Below are positions 45,608 to 54,393 of a stretch of DNA of 64,000 nucleotides, one piece after another (within the stretch, counting starts at the first letter, position 1; each line of letters opens with the position of its first letter). The translations under genes were made by a program, and so were the position numbers. Under the pieces are notes generated by a model. The model was given only the letters and a program-made list of their open reading frames with translations, ran no database searches and had not been told where the DNA came from. The DNA is from Pelobium manganitolerans (GTDB taxonomy: Bacteria; Bacteroidota; Bacteroidia; Sphingobacteriales; Sphingobacteriaceae). The stretch covers positions 1 to 64,000 of the forward strand of contig NZ_MBTA01000023.1 of NCBI RefSeq assembly GCF_003609575.1, given 5' to 3'.

Positions 45608-45630
45608 GAATATCCAGTTTTTTAGGATAG

Positions 45631-45667
45631 AAAAAGCAAAATATCGGAAAGATATTTTGCTTTTTTA
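45631..45667 (+). terminator. Terminator after the tiny membrane protein gene
   Basis: Long perfect stem AAAAGCAAAATATC / GATATTTTGCTTTT with a 5-base loop, then TT. Confidence 0.85.
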
Positions 45668-45689
45668 TTTATAAAACATAAATATTGTT

Positions 45690-45720
45690 TATCATTTAGT
45701 GTTTAAATGAATTCATGATA
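45690..45720. promoter_or_regulatory. Candidate mazEF operator
   Basis: TATCAT-N19-ATGATA (45690-45720), with the inner palindrome ATGAATTCAT (45707-45716), covers the mazE start codon. Antitoxin binding at such a site would give the usual autoregulation. Confidence 0.4.
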
Positions 45721-45948
45721 ACGTTTACCAGTACGCTTCCAGACGATTTGATGCGATTGCTTACTCAGAAAGCAAAAGAGCTTAAGTTGCCCAAAAACAA
45801 GTTGATTGAGCGCGCTTTGGAGATTTATCTCGACCAAATAAACAAAGCGCAGTATGCAAAATCTTACAGAAGTGCAGAAAATGACCCAGATATTTTGACG
45901 ATTGCTGAAGAGGGTATGGCTGACTATTTTAAGCAACTAAAAGATTGA
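45715..45948 (+). CDS. Ribbon-helix-helix antitoxin (MazE-like)
   Basis: A 77-residue protein with an N-terminal ribbon-helix-helix (ITFTSTLPDDLMRLLTQKAKELKLPKNKLIERALEIYL, CopG-type) and a C-terminal acidic tail that would bind and inhibit the toxin. It overlaps the toxin gene by 4 bases (the TTGA junction). By pair structure it is the antitoxin and autorepressor of the module. Confidence 0.85.
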   Translation: MITFTSTLPDDLMRLLTQKAKELKLPKNKLIERALEIYLDQINKAQYAKSYRSAENDPDILTIAEEGMADYFKQLKD

Positions 45949-46277
45949 AACAGGGCGAAATCTGGTACGCAAATTTAGATCCGTCAAAAGGAAGTGGGCA
46001 AGCGGGCTATAGGCCCGTGGTTATTTTAAGTGGGAATTTATTGAATACGTTATTACAGGTTGTTATTGTACCACCGCTTACTACAAAGATTAAAAACTAT
46101 AAAGGTAATCCTGTTTTGCTTCCCAACGACATAAACGGTTTAAAGGAAAAATCGGAGTTATTGATCTTTCATATCCGGTCATTGTCCAAGGAGCGTTTAG
46201 TAAATAAAGCCGGTTATATAGCCCGATCAGATTTGGATTTGGCTGTTGCTAGACTCAATGATATCCTGAGATATTAG
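45945..46277 (+). CDS. MazF/PemK-family mRNA interferase toxin
   Basis: A 110-residue toxin of the CcdB/PemK fold: MKQGEIWYANLDPSKGSGQAGYRPVVILS is typical, with VIVPPLTTKI and the LLIFHIRSLSKERL block. MazF-type enzymes cut mRNA at short sites. It begins with TTG, whose last two bases are part of the antitoxin TGA stop. Its stop overlaps the convergent ispD stop. The pair lies within otherwise core genes. Confidence 0.88.
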   Translation: MKQGEIWYANLDPSKGSGQAGYRPVVILSGNLLNTLLQVVIVPPLTTKIKNYKGNPVLLPNDINGLKEKSELLIFHIRSLSKERLVNKAGYIARSDLDLAVARLNDILRY

Positions 46278-46957
46278 AGTTTTCCATCGAAAATACTTTC
46301 TGCCAACTTTAAATCTGTTTTAAAAGTGATTTTAAAGTTATCCTCGTCACCGGCTTCCAGATTAATTGTAAAGCCTGCATGTTCTACCACAGAGGCGTCA
46401 TCAGTAAAAAACGAGTTATAAGTTTGTTGATATGCTGTTTTGAGTTGGCTAAGCTTAAATGTTTGGGGTGTTTGCACCAAATACACCGCTTTGCGGTCAA
46501 GTGCTTCGGATTTGCCATTTTTTACCAGACGAACAGAGTCTTTAGAAGGTATAGCGGCTACGGCATTGCCACTTTTTAAGGCAGTTTGGTAGCAATTGCT
46601 AATGGTTTTTTCTGTTACTAGTGGCCGCACCGCATCATGCACAGCAATTATCGCATCTTTATCGTCAATGAGATCAAGCCCGTTTTTTACGGAATGAAAA
46701 CGTTCTGCCCCGCCCGCAACTACTGTATGCGGGATATTAAAATCGTGCTCTGTTACTAATTGTTCCCAAAGTGCGATGTCATTTTGGTTAAGTACTACGA
46801 TTATTGCTGGTTGGTGCGGGTTACGGTAAAATGTTTCGATACTGTGCATAATCACAGGTTTACCCTTAAGCAATAAAAACTGCTTAGGTATTTCGGTATT
46901 CATGCGTTTGCCACTACCGCCGGCTACTATAATGGCAAAAAAATGCGTGTTATCCAT
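46274..46957 (-). CDS. ispD: 2-C-methyl-D-erythritol 4-phosphate cytidylyltransferase
   Basis: Third step of the non-mevalonate isoprenoid pathway, using CTP. The ATG at 46957 (MDNTHFFAIIVAGGSGKRM) gives 227 residues; six more upstream codons reach 46975 but fall in the queA terminator. VAGGSGKRMNTEIPKQFLLL and IIAVHDAVRPLV, AAIPSKDSVRLV are conserved. It follows queA on the same strand. Confidence 0.93.
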   Translation of the reverse strand: MDNTHFFAIIVAGGSGKRMNTEIPKQFLLLKGKPVIMHSIETFYRNPHQPAIIVVLNQNDIALWEQLVTEHDFNIPHTVVAGGAERFHSVKNGLDLIDDKDAIIAVHDAVRPLVTEKTISNCYQTALKSGNAVAAIPSKDSVRLVKNGKSEALDRKAVYLVQTPQTFKLSQLKTAYQQTYNSFFTDDASVVEHAGFTINLEAGDEDNFKITFKTDLKLAESIFDGKL

Positions 46958-46973
46958 CCAAAGCGAAATAAAC

Positions 46974-47002
46974 AAAAAAGACCGAAATTTTCGGTCTTTT
47001 TT
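46974..47002 (-). terminator. queA terminator
   Basis: AAAAGACCGAAAA / TTTTCGGTCTTTT almost without loop, with T runs on both strands. It lies between queA and ispD. Confidence 0.8.
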
Positions 47003-47007
47003 AAGCT

Positions 47008-48057
47008 TTATATAATTAGCATGGCGTCGCCGTAGCTGTAAAATCTGTATTTTTCTTTCACCGCTTCCTCGTAGGCGTGCATCACATAATCGTAACCGCC
47101 AAAGGCAGCAACCATCATCAATAAAGTTGATTCTGGCGTGTGGAAGTTGGTGATCATGCTGTTTGCAATGCTAAAATCATACGGAGGGAAAATGAACTTT
47201 GATGTCCAATCGTTAATCGGTTTTAGTGTGTGGTTTGCAGAAACAGCAGATTCAATGGTGCGCATAGCTGTTGTGCCCACCGCACAAACTCTGTTTTTGC
47301 TTTCGATAGCTTTGTTTACAATGTTGGCCGCTTTTTCATCGATGATGATTTGCTCAGAGTCCATTTTGTGCTTGGTTAAATCTTCTACCTCTACCTGGCG
47401 GAAAGTGCCCAAACCGACGTGCAAAGTTACTTCGGCAAACTCAACGCCTTTAAGCTCTAATCTTTTCAAAAGCTCGCGGCTAAAGTGCAAACCCGCAGTT
47501 GGGGCGGCAACCGCACCTTCGTTTTTCGCGAAAATGGTTTGGTAGCGTTCTTTATCTTCAGCTGTCGGTTTGCGTTTAATATATTTAGGAAGCGGTGTTT
47601 CGCCTAAAATTTCAATGTTTTGTCTAAACTCTTCATCGGTACCGTCAAACAAGAAGCGGATGGTACGGCCTCTGGAGGTGGTATTGTCCACAACCTCGGC
47701 AACTAAAAGATCATCATCACCAAAATACAGTTTATTACCCACGCGGATTTTACGTGCCGGGTCAACCAAAACGTCCCACAAACGCAATTCTTTGTTTAAT
47801 TCGCGCAGTAAAAAAACTTCAATGGTAGCGCCGGTTTTTTCTTTGTTACCGTACAAACGTGCCGGGAAAACTTTGGTATTGTTCAAAATCATCACGTCTT
47901 TTTCATCAAAATAATTCAAAACATCTTTGAAAATTTTGTGCTCTATTTTGCCGGTCTTTCGGTCTAAAACCATCAAACGAGATTCGTCACGGGCTTCTGC
48001 TGGTGTATGTGCAATTAAAGACTCTGGTAAATGGAATTTAAACTGTGATAATTTCAT
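47008..48057 (-). CDS. queA: S-adenosylmethionine:tRNA ribosyltransferase-isomerase
   Basis: Builds epoxyqueuosine on tRNA from preQ1 by transferring ribose from SAM. The 349-residue protein has [37 protein letters not shown], and the [14 protein letters not shown] and [15 protein letters not shown] blocks typical of QueA. Its terminator separates it from ispD downstream. Confidence 0.95.
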   Translation of the reverse strand: MKLSQFKFHLPESLIAHTPAEARDESRLMVLDRKTGKIEHKIFKDVLNYFDEKDVMILNNTKVFPARLYGNKEKTGATIEVFLLRELNKELRLWDVLVDPARKIRVGNKLYFGDDDLLVAEVVDNTTSRGRTIRFLFDGTDEEFRQNIEILGETPLPKYIKRKPTAEDKERYQTIFAKNEGAVAAPTAGLHFSRELLKRLELKGVEFAEVTLHVGLGTFRQVEVEDLTKHKMDSEQIIIDEKAANIVNKAIESKNRVCAVGTTAMRTIESAVSANHTLKPINDWTSKFIFPPYDFSIANSMITNFHTPESTLLMMVAAFGGYDYVMHAYEEAVKEKYRFYSYGDAMLII

Positions 48058-48164
48058 AAACTATATGCGATATTTTGGAGCGCAAATTTAAGAAAAATAT
48101 ATTCAATTTTTTGGTGCTATTCAAAAGCTTGGTTTAATGTGAGATAAGTCTGATACAGCCATCA

Positions 48165-48280
48165 TCCTAACGCATTAACGATTGCAGCGGCATCCTTTTT
48201 GGCTGCCAAAGGCGCGCCGGTGCGGTCCAAAAAGATACAGCGGAAAGCGTGACCAGCTTTTTCTGCTGGGAATGCCCAAA
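48165..48280. repeat. GC-rich interspersed-repeat-like segment
   Basis: A structured segment, GC-richer than its surroundings, with arms CTTTTTGG (48195-48202) and CCAAAAAG (48227-48234) around GGCGCGCC (48211-48218), then CCAGC / GCTGG (48253-48269). Sequences of this type are, from memory, scattered between genes in Sphingobacteriaceae; no second copy is in this window. The 292-base gap 48058-48349 holds nothing else. Confidence 0.4.
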
Positions 48281-48349
48281 CTATATTTTTCTAGATAAAA
48301 TTTATTTAAAATTGTAACTAAGCTTGCAAATGACGGTCAAACCCACAAT

Positions 48350-49597
48350 ATGCTGTTTTTAAAACTACTTCGCGAAAGTTTCATTTTTGCTTTTGATGCT
48401 TTACGGCAAAACAAAACGCGTACTTTCCTGTCTTTACTGGGGATTACCATCGGTATTTTTACCATTATTACCGTTTTTGCCGCAGTGGATACGTTTAGAG
48501 GGAACTTGCAATCGAGCGTGGATAAACTGGGCAGCAAAACCATTTACATTGAAAAGTGGCCCTGGGGCGGTTTTGGCGATTATCCGTGGTGGAAATATAT
48601 GCAACGGCCACAGGTAAACCTGCGCGATTACGAAGCCTTACGGCAACGGACTACAACGGCGGAAGGTGTGGCTTATTTGGCAGGCATGTCTAACCGCACC
48701 TTAAAATACAGAAGCAATACCATTGAAGGCGTGCAGGTTACGGCTGTTTCGCACGATTATTATAAAACATGGAATTTTGATTTAGCCGAAGGGCGTTATT
48801 TTACCGATAATGAATCGAAAAGTGGGTCGCCGGTTTGTTTAATTGGTGCCGATTTGGCCGACGGTTTATTTGCAAACCAAAACGCTATTGGAAAATCGGT
48901 AAAAGTTTTAGGCAGAAATGCGACGGTAATTGGCGTGTTTGCGAGGGAAGGGGAGGATATGCTGGGCGTTTCTAAAGATAAAACCTTGCTAATGCCCTTA
49001 AATTTTGCACGTAATTTAATTAATGTGGAGAGCGGCCGCTACGATCCGCAGATTATGGTGCGCGGAAAAGAGCAGTATAGTTTGGGCGATGTAGAAACCG
49101 AATTGCGCGGATTAATGCGTTCTATCCGGAAAATACGGCCTGTTGATGATGATAACTTTGCGCTAAACAAAACCACCATTTTATCGGGACAGCTGGACCA
49201 AATGTTTATGATTGTAGATATTGCCGGTTGGATTATTGGTGGTTTCTCGATATTGGTAGGCGGTTTTGGTATCGCTAACATTATGTTTGTTTCTGTGAAA
49301 GAACGTACCAACATTATCGGCATCCAAAAATCTTTAGGCGCCAAAAACTACTTTATTTTAATGCAGTTTTTATTTGAGGCTATCGCTTTGTGCTTAATTG
49401 GCGGCTTAATAGGCTTAGCCATTGTTTACATAGTTACGCTGATTGCCACCTACGGTTTTGACGTGCGGATTGTTTTGGATATGGGCAACATCATCAGAGG
49501 AATTAGCATATCTGTTGTAATTGGTGTGATCTCTGGTTTTTGGCCGGCTTTTTCTGCAGCGAGGATGGACCCTGTGGAAGCCATCCGGTCTAAGTAG
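48350..49597 (+). CDS. MacB-like ABC transporter permease
   Basis: A 415-residue permease with an N-terminal helix (TFLSLLGITIGIFTIITVFAAVD), a MacB_PCD-type periplasmic domain (about 50-250), and three C-terminal helices of the FtsX type (IIGGFSILVGGFGIANIMFVSVKERTNIIGIQKSLGA...). It is the transmembrane half of an export system; the ATPase at 43656 is a possible partner, though not adjacent. It overlaps the convergent MATE gene by 8 bases. Confidence 0.9.
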   Translation: MLFLKLLRESFIFAFDALRQNKTRTFLSLLGITIGIFTIITVFAAVDTFRGNLQSSVDKLGSKTIYIEKWPWGGFGDYPWWKYMQRPQVNLRDYEALRQRTTTAEGVAYLAGMSNRTLKYRSNTIEGVQVTAVSHDYYKTWNFDLAEGRYFTDNESKSGSPVCLIGADLADGLFANQNAIGKSVKVLGRNATVIGVFAREGEDMLGVSKDKTLLMPLNFARNLINVESGRYDPQIMVRGKEQYSLGDVETELRGLMRSIRKIRPVDDDNFALNKTTILSGQLDQMFMIVDIAGWIIGGFSILVGGFGIANIMFVSVKERTNIIGIQKSLGAKNYFILMQFLFEAIALCLIGGLIGLAIVYIVTLIATYGFDVRIVLDMGNIIRGISISVVIGVISGFWPAFSAARMDPVEAIRSK

Positions 49598-50936
49598 CCA
49601 GTTTTGCCACAATTTTGTTGAAACGGATATACAGCATCAGCGCAGCTAAGGTTAAGGATATGGATAATGATATCCAGATACCAAGAGCACCCAAATTAAA
49701 GGTGAAGCCCAACACATAGCCAAATGGCAAGCCTAAACCCCAGTAAGCAATAAGGGTGATTAAAGTTGGAATTTTTACATCGGACAAACCGCGCAAAATG
49801 CCTGCGCCAACAACCTGCACACCATCTGATATTTGGAAAAAAGCGGCCATTATCAACAATTGCGAAGCAATTAAAATTACATCTTGGTTTTGGATGTACA
49901 GCCAAGGCAAGAGTTTGTTGCAGGTAAGAAAGATGAAAGCAGTGACGCACATGTAAAAAATTACCAAATGGTACGAGCTGATTGCCGAAAGTTTTATCTC
50001 CCTAAAATCTCTTCGGCCGTAGGCATGTGCAGCTTTAACAGTTGCCGCCACGCCAACACCGCTGGCGCCCATGTACGTAAGTGCCGCTAAATTGATGGCA
50101 ATTTGATGCGCCGCCAGTTCTTTAGCGCCTATCCAGCCCACCATAATTGCCGCGCCAGAAAAAGCACCCACTTCAAAAAAGTATTGCAAAGAGATAGGGA
50201 ATCCCAGTTTGATGATTTTTTTCATCTTATCAAAATCCGGTTTACGGATTTTAAATTGTGCCAGATAAGGCTTAAAAATGCTGGATTTATTAACAAACCA
50301 AGCCATGCCGATAGCCATAAAAACCCGAGAGATGAAAGTGCCTAAACCCGCACCAAAAAGTCCGTAGGCCGGAAAACCAAACCAGCCGTAAATGAGCAAA
50401 AAATTAAAGAAAATATTTAAGAGGTTACCCATTACAGATACCCACATGGCTTGTTTGGTATAGCCCAATCCCTCGGCAAATTGCCTAAAGTTTTGAAAAA
50501 TCATTAAAGGCACAAGTGAGGCGCCAATAATTAGCAAAAAGTTTTTTGCCGCCACCGCTACTTCTGTAGGTTGGCCAAGCCAGTTTAACCTCTGCGCAAT
50601 TAAAGCCACAAGCGCAAAAAGTACGATACCGCTAAACAAACTGATGATAAATCCTTGCTCTAAATAATCGCCGCAAATGGATTTATTTTTTTTGCCATTT
50701 TCTTGCGCAACTAAAGGCGTAATTCCCTGCGAAATACCAATACCGCTCACCATAAAAATACCGAGGATGCTGTTGCCCAGTGCGCAGGCGGCTAAAGGTA
50801 TTGCTCCCAACTGTCCAACCATCACGCTGTCTGCCACCATCGTAAACATATGGCCCAACTGCGAAACCACAACTGGGTAGGCTAATAAAAAATTGCTTTT
50901 GTAAAAGGGACGGTATTTTTCAAATCGGGCAAACAT
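49590..50936 (-). CDS. MATE-family multidrug efflux transporter
   Basis: A 448-residue cation-coupled exporter with twelve helices from the ATG at 50936 (MFARFEKYRPFYKSN). VVVSQLGHMFTMVADSVMVGQLGAIPLAA and the second-half repeat LGFPISLQYFFEVGAFSGAAIMVGWIG show the two-fold MATE pattern. Substrates are not predictable. A slightly longer start at 50957 is less likely. Confidence 0.92.
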   Translation of the reverse strand: MFARFEKYRPFYKSNFLLAYPVVVSQLGHMFTMVADSVMVGQLGAIPLAACALGNSILGIFMVSGIGISQGITPLVAQENGKKNKSICGDYLEQGFIISLFSGIVLFALVALIAQRLNWLGQPTEVAVAAKNFLLIIGASLVPLMIFQNFRQFAEGLGYTKQAMWVSVMGNLLNIFFNFLLIYGWFGFPAYGLFGAGLGTFISRVFMAIGMAWFVNKSSIFKPYLAQFKIRKPDFDKMKKIIKLGFPISLQYFFEVGAFSGAAIMVGWIGAKELAAHQIAINLAALTYMGASGVGVAATVKAAHAYGRRDFREIKLSAISSYHLVIFYMCVTAFIFLTCNKLLPWLYIQNQDVILIASQLLIMAAFFQISDGVQVVGAGILRGLSDVKIPTLITLIAYWGLGLPFGYVLGFTFNLGALGIWISLSISLTLAALMLYIRFNKIVAKLAT

Positions 50937-51025
50937 AGCGCAAAAACAAGTTAGCAAAGGACGCTATATTTGGCTGATTTTGCTTGCTCGGGTTTGTAAA
51001 ATATTGGTGTTTTTTGGGTGAAACC

Positions 51026-51511
51026 TTAATAGGCAACAGATTCTTTCTCGCCCAAACGTAAATTTCTGACGTAAACTTCGTTTTGAACCAAAGCGCAAAG
51101 CACGCCATCTTTATTGTACATTTCTATTGGATAGCTTTTAACAAATTTGCCCACCGTGTTTAACTGTTCTTGTGCAAGGGCAATTTCTTCGTCGGCAATG
51201 CGGATGGTGAATTGCAAATCTGTGTTGCCAGGTTTTAGATATTGGATGTGTGCACTTTTAAGCCAAACCCTTGTTTTAAAGCCTTTACGCCTTAAAATCT
51301 GATCAAAAAGTAAAGCATAAAACGGATCGGATGCGCTAAAAATACTGCCCCCAAACAAGGTTTTATTGTAGTTGATGTTTAAAATGCTGCGCTTAATTTT
51401 TACAGTGACAGATTTAAAATCATCGCCAAAATGCAACACCCAAATCCGTTGAAAAAACAATGGCGGGTAAAATCTTAATAACCATTTTAAGGTATTGGGC
51501 TTTACATTCAT
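51026..51511 (-). CDS. DUF4442 hotdog-fold putative thioesterase
   Basis: A 161-residue single-domain hotdog protein (PaaI/YiiD-like). FGGSIFSASDPFYALLFDQILRRKGFKTRVWLKSAHIQYLKPGN carries the DUF4442 signature. Acyl-CoA or acyl-ACP thioesterase activity is inferred from family. Single gene; it diverges from the GH31 gene. Confidence 0.8.
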   Translation of the reverse strand: MNVKPNTLKWLLRFYPPLFFQRIWVLHFGDDFKSVTVKIKRSILNINYNKTLFGGSIFSASDPFYALLFDQILRRKGFKTRVWLKSAHIQYLKPGNTDLQFTIRIADEEIALAQEQLNTVGKFVKSYPIEMYNKDGVLCALVQNEVYVRNLRLGEKESVAY

Positions 51512-51744
51512 CGCTACAAATATCGGTAATAATGGTTTTACAGAAAAGATATTGCAAAAGCGATGCTAGCTCTTGATGTTTAAACATCTATTTGTGAGCT
51601 TTTTACGTTATTTTTGATTTAGCCGATGTGCTATTTACGGTTTGTTTGATGCAAATGTTGGTAAAAACTGTGGGTTTTGCACAGTGTAGTTTTTCGTAAT
51701 TAAAGGATATTAAGCATCTTAGCAAAACAATTACGTTTTTAAAG

Positions 51745-54234
51745 ATGGAAGAAGTTAGAAGACCGGAGGATGAACTAGATAAAAAAGATACATCTGAACA
51801 TATAGAAGTTAACATCCAAGATTTAGAGGAAGAAGAAATAAAATTTGTAAACAACCCCATTGTTGGGCTAAAGCCGATAGAAAAAGAATTTTTAGGCGCG
51901 GTAAAAGAAGTTAGGCAAGAGGGTAATAAGTTTATTTTTTCTGATGGTTCGGCATCGGTAGAAATACGGGTAGTAAGCGACGAGATTATACGCGTGCGTT
52001 TGGCGCCACACAGCTCGTTTTTAGAAGAGTTTTCTTACGCAGTGCCTAGCCTGGACCAAAAGGTGGCTGTGTTTAATTTTGTGGATGGCGATGGCTTTTA
52101 CAGCGTTTCTACAAACACCGTTTCTTGCATCATCAACAAAGCAAACTTTCACATTTCCTTTAAAGATTTAGATGGCGTAGTTACCAGCGAAGACCATTTG
52201 GCGATGCACTGGGAAGAAAACGACCAGTTTGGAGGCTATTATGTGTATTGCACAAAAAAATGCTATCCAGAAGAGGCTTTTTTTGGTCTTGGTGATAAAC
52301 CAACGGACTTAAACCTCCGAGGAAAGCGTTTGCAAAACTGGAATTCTGATACTTACTCTTTTGCTAAACACCAGGATCCGCTGTACCGCAGTATTCCGTT
52401 TTACATCAGTTTAAATGAAGGCAGGGCATACGGTATTTTTTTAGACAATACTTTTAAAACCCATTTTGATTTTGGACAAGAGGACCGCGAGAAGCTGAGT
52501 TTCTGGGCAGATGGTGGCGAACTGCAATACTATTATATCCATGGTCCGCACATGATGGACGTTGTAAAACGTTACCATACTTTAACCGGAACCCATGCTT
52601 TGCCGCCTATTTGGGCTTTGGGCTACCACCAATGCCGTTGGAGCTACTACCCAGAATCAAAACTGCATGATTTGGCGCATAATTTCCGCTCGCGCAAAAT
52701 TCCTTGCGATGCGCTATATCTTGATATCGATTACATGGACGGCTATCGCTGCTTTACGTGGAATAAAAAGTACTTCCCTAATCCTAAAAAAATGATTAAG
52801 GAATTGGCCGATGACGGCTTTAAAACCGTGGTGATTATTGATCCAGGCATTAAGGTAGATGATAATTATTGGGTTTTTAAAGAAGGTAAAGAGAAGAAAT
52901 ATTTCTGCAGGCGCAGTGATGATTATTTTATGGAAGGCCATGTTTGGCCGGGCCGTTGCCAGTTTCCGGATTTTACCAATCCCGAAGTTCGTCAATGGTG
53001 GGGCGGTTTGTTCCAAGAGCTGGTTGATGTAGGTGTTGCCGGCGTGTGGAACGATATGAACGAGCCTGCTGTGTTTGGCAAAGGAACTTTCCCCGATGAT
53101 GTACGTCATCAGTACGACGGTCACCGTGGTTCGCATCGCAAAGCACATAATGTTTACGGAATGCAGATGGTGCGTGCAACTTATACCGGGTTAAAGAAAA
53201 TCCAAAAAAATAAACGGCCGTTTACCATCACAAGGGCAGGATACTCTGGCGTACAACGTTACAGCTCGTGCTGGACAGGTGATAACGTTGCCAGCTGGGA
53301 GCATCTAAAAATTGGAAGCTTGCAGATGCAACGTCTTTCTATGTCGGGTTTGCCTTTTGCAGGTACAGATATAGGCGGTTTTAGCGGCGAGCCGACGGGA
53401 GAATTGTTTACCCGTTGGATACAATTAGGTGTGTTTTCTCCGTTTATGCGGGCCCACTCGGCCGGGGACACAGCCGAGCGCGAACCTTGGAGCTTTGGCC
53501 CCGAGCTAGAAGCGATTAACCGCAAGTTTATCGAGCTGAGGTACAAATTGTTGCCCTACATTTACTCGGCATTTTGGGAGCACCACCGTTACGGTTTCCC
53601 CATACTGCGTCCGGTAGTAATGCTTGAGCAAGATAAGCCTGTGAATCGTTATAGAGAAGATGAATTTACCTTTGGTGATAAAATTTTGGCTTGTCCGGTT
53701 TTAGAAGAAGGTGCAACATCGCGCAAAGTGTATCTGCCTAAAGGGGTTTGGTTTAACTATTGGACTTTAGAACAATTTGAAGGCGGGGAAGAGATTTTGG
53801 TTGATGCGCCTTTGGATAGTATGCCGATTTTTGTAAAAGCAGGTTCCGTTGTGCCGGAGTATCCGGTAATGCAGCACACCAACGAGTTTGAGGTGGAAGA
53901 GATGAAGTTTCAGGTTTATTATTCCGCTACGGAGGTCAACTCGTTTTACTTTGAAGACCATGGCGATACTTTTGCCTACGAGCAAGATATTTATATGGAG
54001 AAAAAGTTTGTGGTTAACGGCGACAAAAAATGTATGACCATTAAACAATCTGTAGAAGGTTTGTTTACCCCGCGTTACGAGATGTACGAGCTGGTAATTA
54101 ACGGTTTACCGTTTAAACCTGGTAAATTACTGATTGATGGCAAAGCTTATAATGGTTCGTTAGAGTTAAATGAGCAAAACAGATTAATTGTTAAGACACC
54201 TAAGCAGTTTAAGCAAGTGCAGGTGATGAAATAG
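51745..54234 (+). CDS. Glycoside hydrolase family 31 alpha-glucosidase
   Basis: An 829-residue retaining alpha-glycosidase, without signal peptide and therefore probably cytoplasmic. An acidic N-terminal stretch (about 1-45) precedes a beta-sandwich and the (beta/alpha)8 barrel. The nucleophile is the Asp of VWNDMNEPAVF; the acid/base Asp is in CWTGDNVASWEH; a C-terminal beta-domain closes it. It likely removes terminal alpha-1,4-glucose from oligosaccharides, and it precedes glgB, which suggests glycogen or maltodextrin handling. A hairpin terminator separates the two. Confidence 0.92.
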   Translation: MEEVRRPEDELDKKDTSEHIEVNIQDLEEEEIKFVNNPIVGLKPIEKEFLGAVKEVRQEGNKFIFSDGSASVEIRVVSDEIIRVRLAPHSSFLEEFSYAVPSLDQKVAVFNFVDGDGFYSVSTNTVSCIINKANFHISFKDLDGVVTSEDHLAMHWEENDQFGGYYVYCTKKCYPEEAFFGLGDKPTDLNLRGKRLQNWNSDTYSFAKHQDPLYRSIPFYISLNEGRAYGIFLDNTFKTHFDFGQEDREKLSFWADGGELQYYYIHGPHMMDVVKRYHTLTGTHALPPIWALGYHQCRWSYYPESKLHDLAHNFRSRKIPCDALYLDIDYMDGYRCFTWNKKYFPNPKKMIKELADDGFKTVVIIDPGIKVDDNYWVFKEGKEKKYFCRRSDDYFMEGHVWPGRCQFPDFTNPEVRQWWGGLFQELVDVGVAGVWNDMNEPAVFGKGTFPDDVRHQYDGHRGSHRKAHNVYGMQMVRATYTGLKKIQKNKRPFTITRAGYSGVQRYSSCWTGDNVASWEHLKIGSLQMQRLSMSGLPFAGTDIGGFSGEPTGELFTRWIQLGVFSPFMRAHSAGDTAEREPWSFGPELEAINRKFIELRYKLLPYIYSAFWEHHRYGFPILRPVVMLEQDKPVNRYREDEFTFGDKILACPVLEEGATSRKVYLPKGVWFNYWTLEQFEGGEEILVDAPLDSMPIFVKAGSVVPEYPVMQHTNEFEVEEMKFQVYYSATEVNSFYFEDHGDTFAYEQDIYMEKKFVVNGDKKCMTIKQSVEGLFTPRYEMYELVINGLPFKPGKLLIDGKAYNGSLELNEQNRLIVKTPKQFKQVQVMK

Positions 54235-54252
54235 GTAATATTACTGCTGTTT

Positions 54253-54288
54253 AAAGGTTGTTTCGGTAAAATGGAACAACCTTTTTTT
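54253..54288 (+). terminator. Terminator of the GH31 gene
   Basis: Perfect stem AAAGGTTGTT / AACAACCTTT with a 12-base loop, then TTTT. It overlaps an in-frame ATG at 54271, which therefore cannot be the glgB start. Confidence 0.85.
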
Positions 54289-54393
54289 ATGGACAAAAAT
54301 GTTGGTGTAATATTTGGAAAGGAGCTGCTTAAAATTGAACAATATCCGTACATTGTAAGCAACAAAGCCCTTAAAACTAAATTCACCCTTACC

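Noticed and set aside
54271-54393. Longer glgB start at 54271
   Set aside because: The ATG lies inside the GH31 terminator hairpin, and the extra 41 residues show no conserved pattern.
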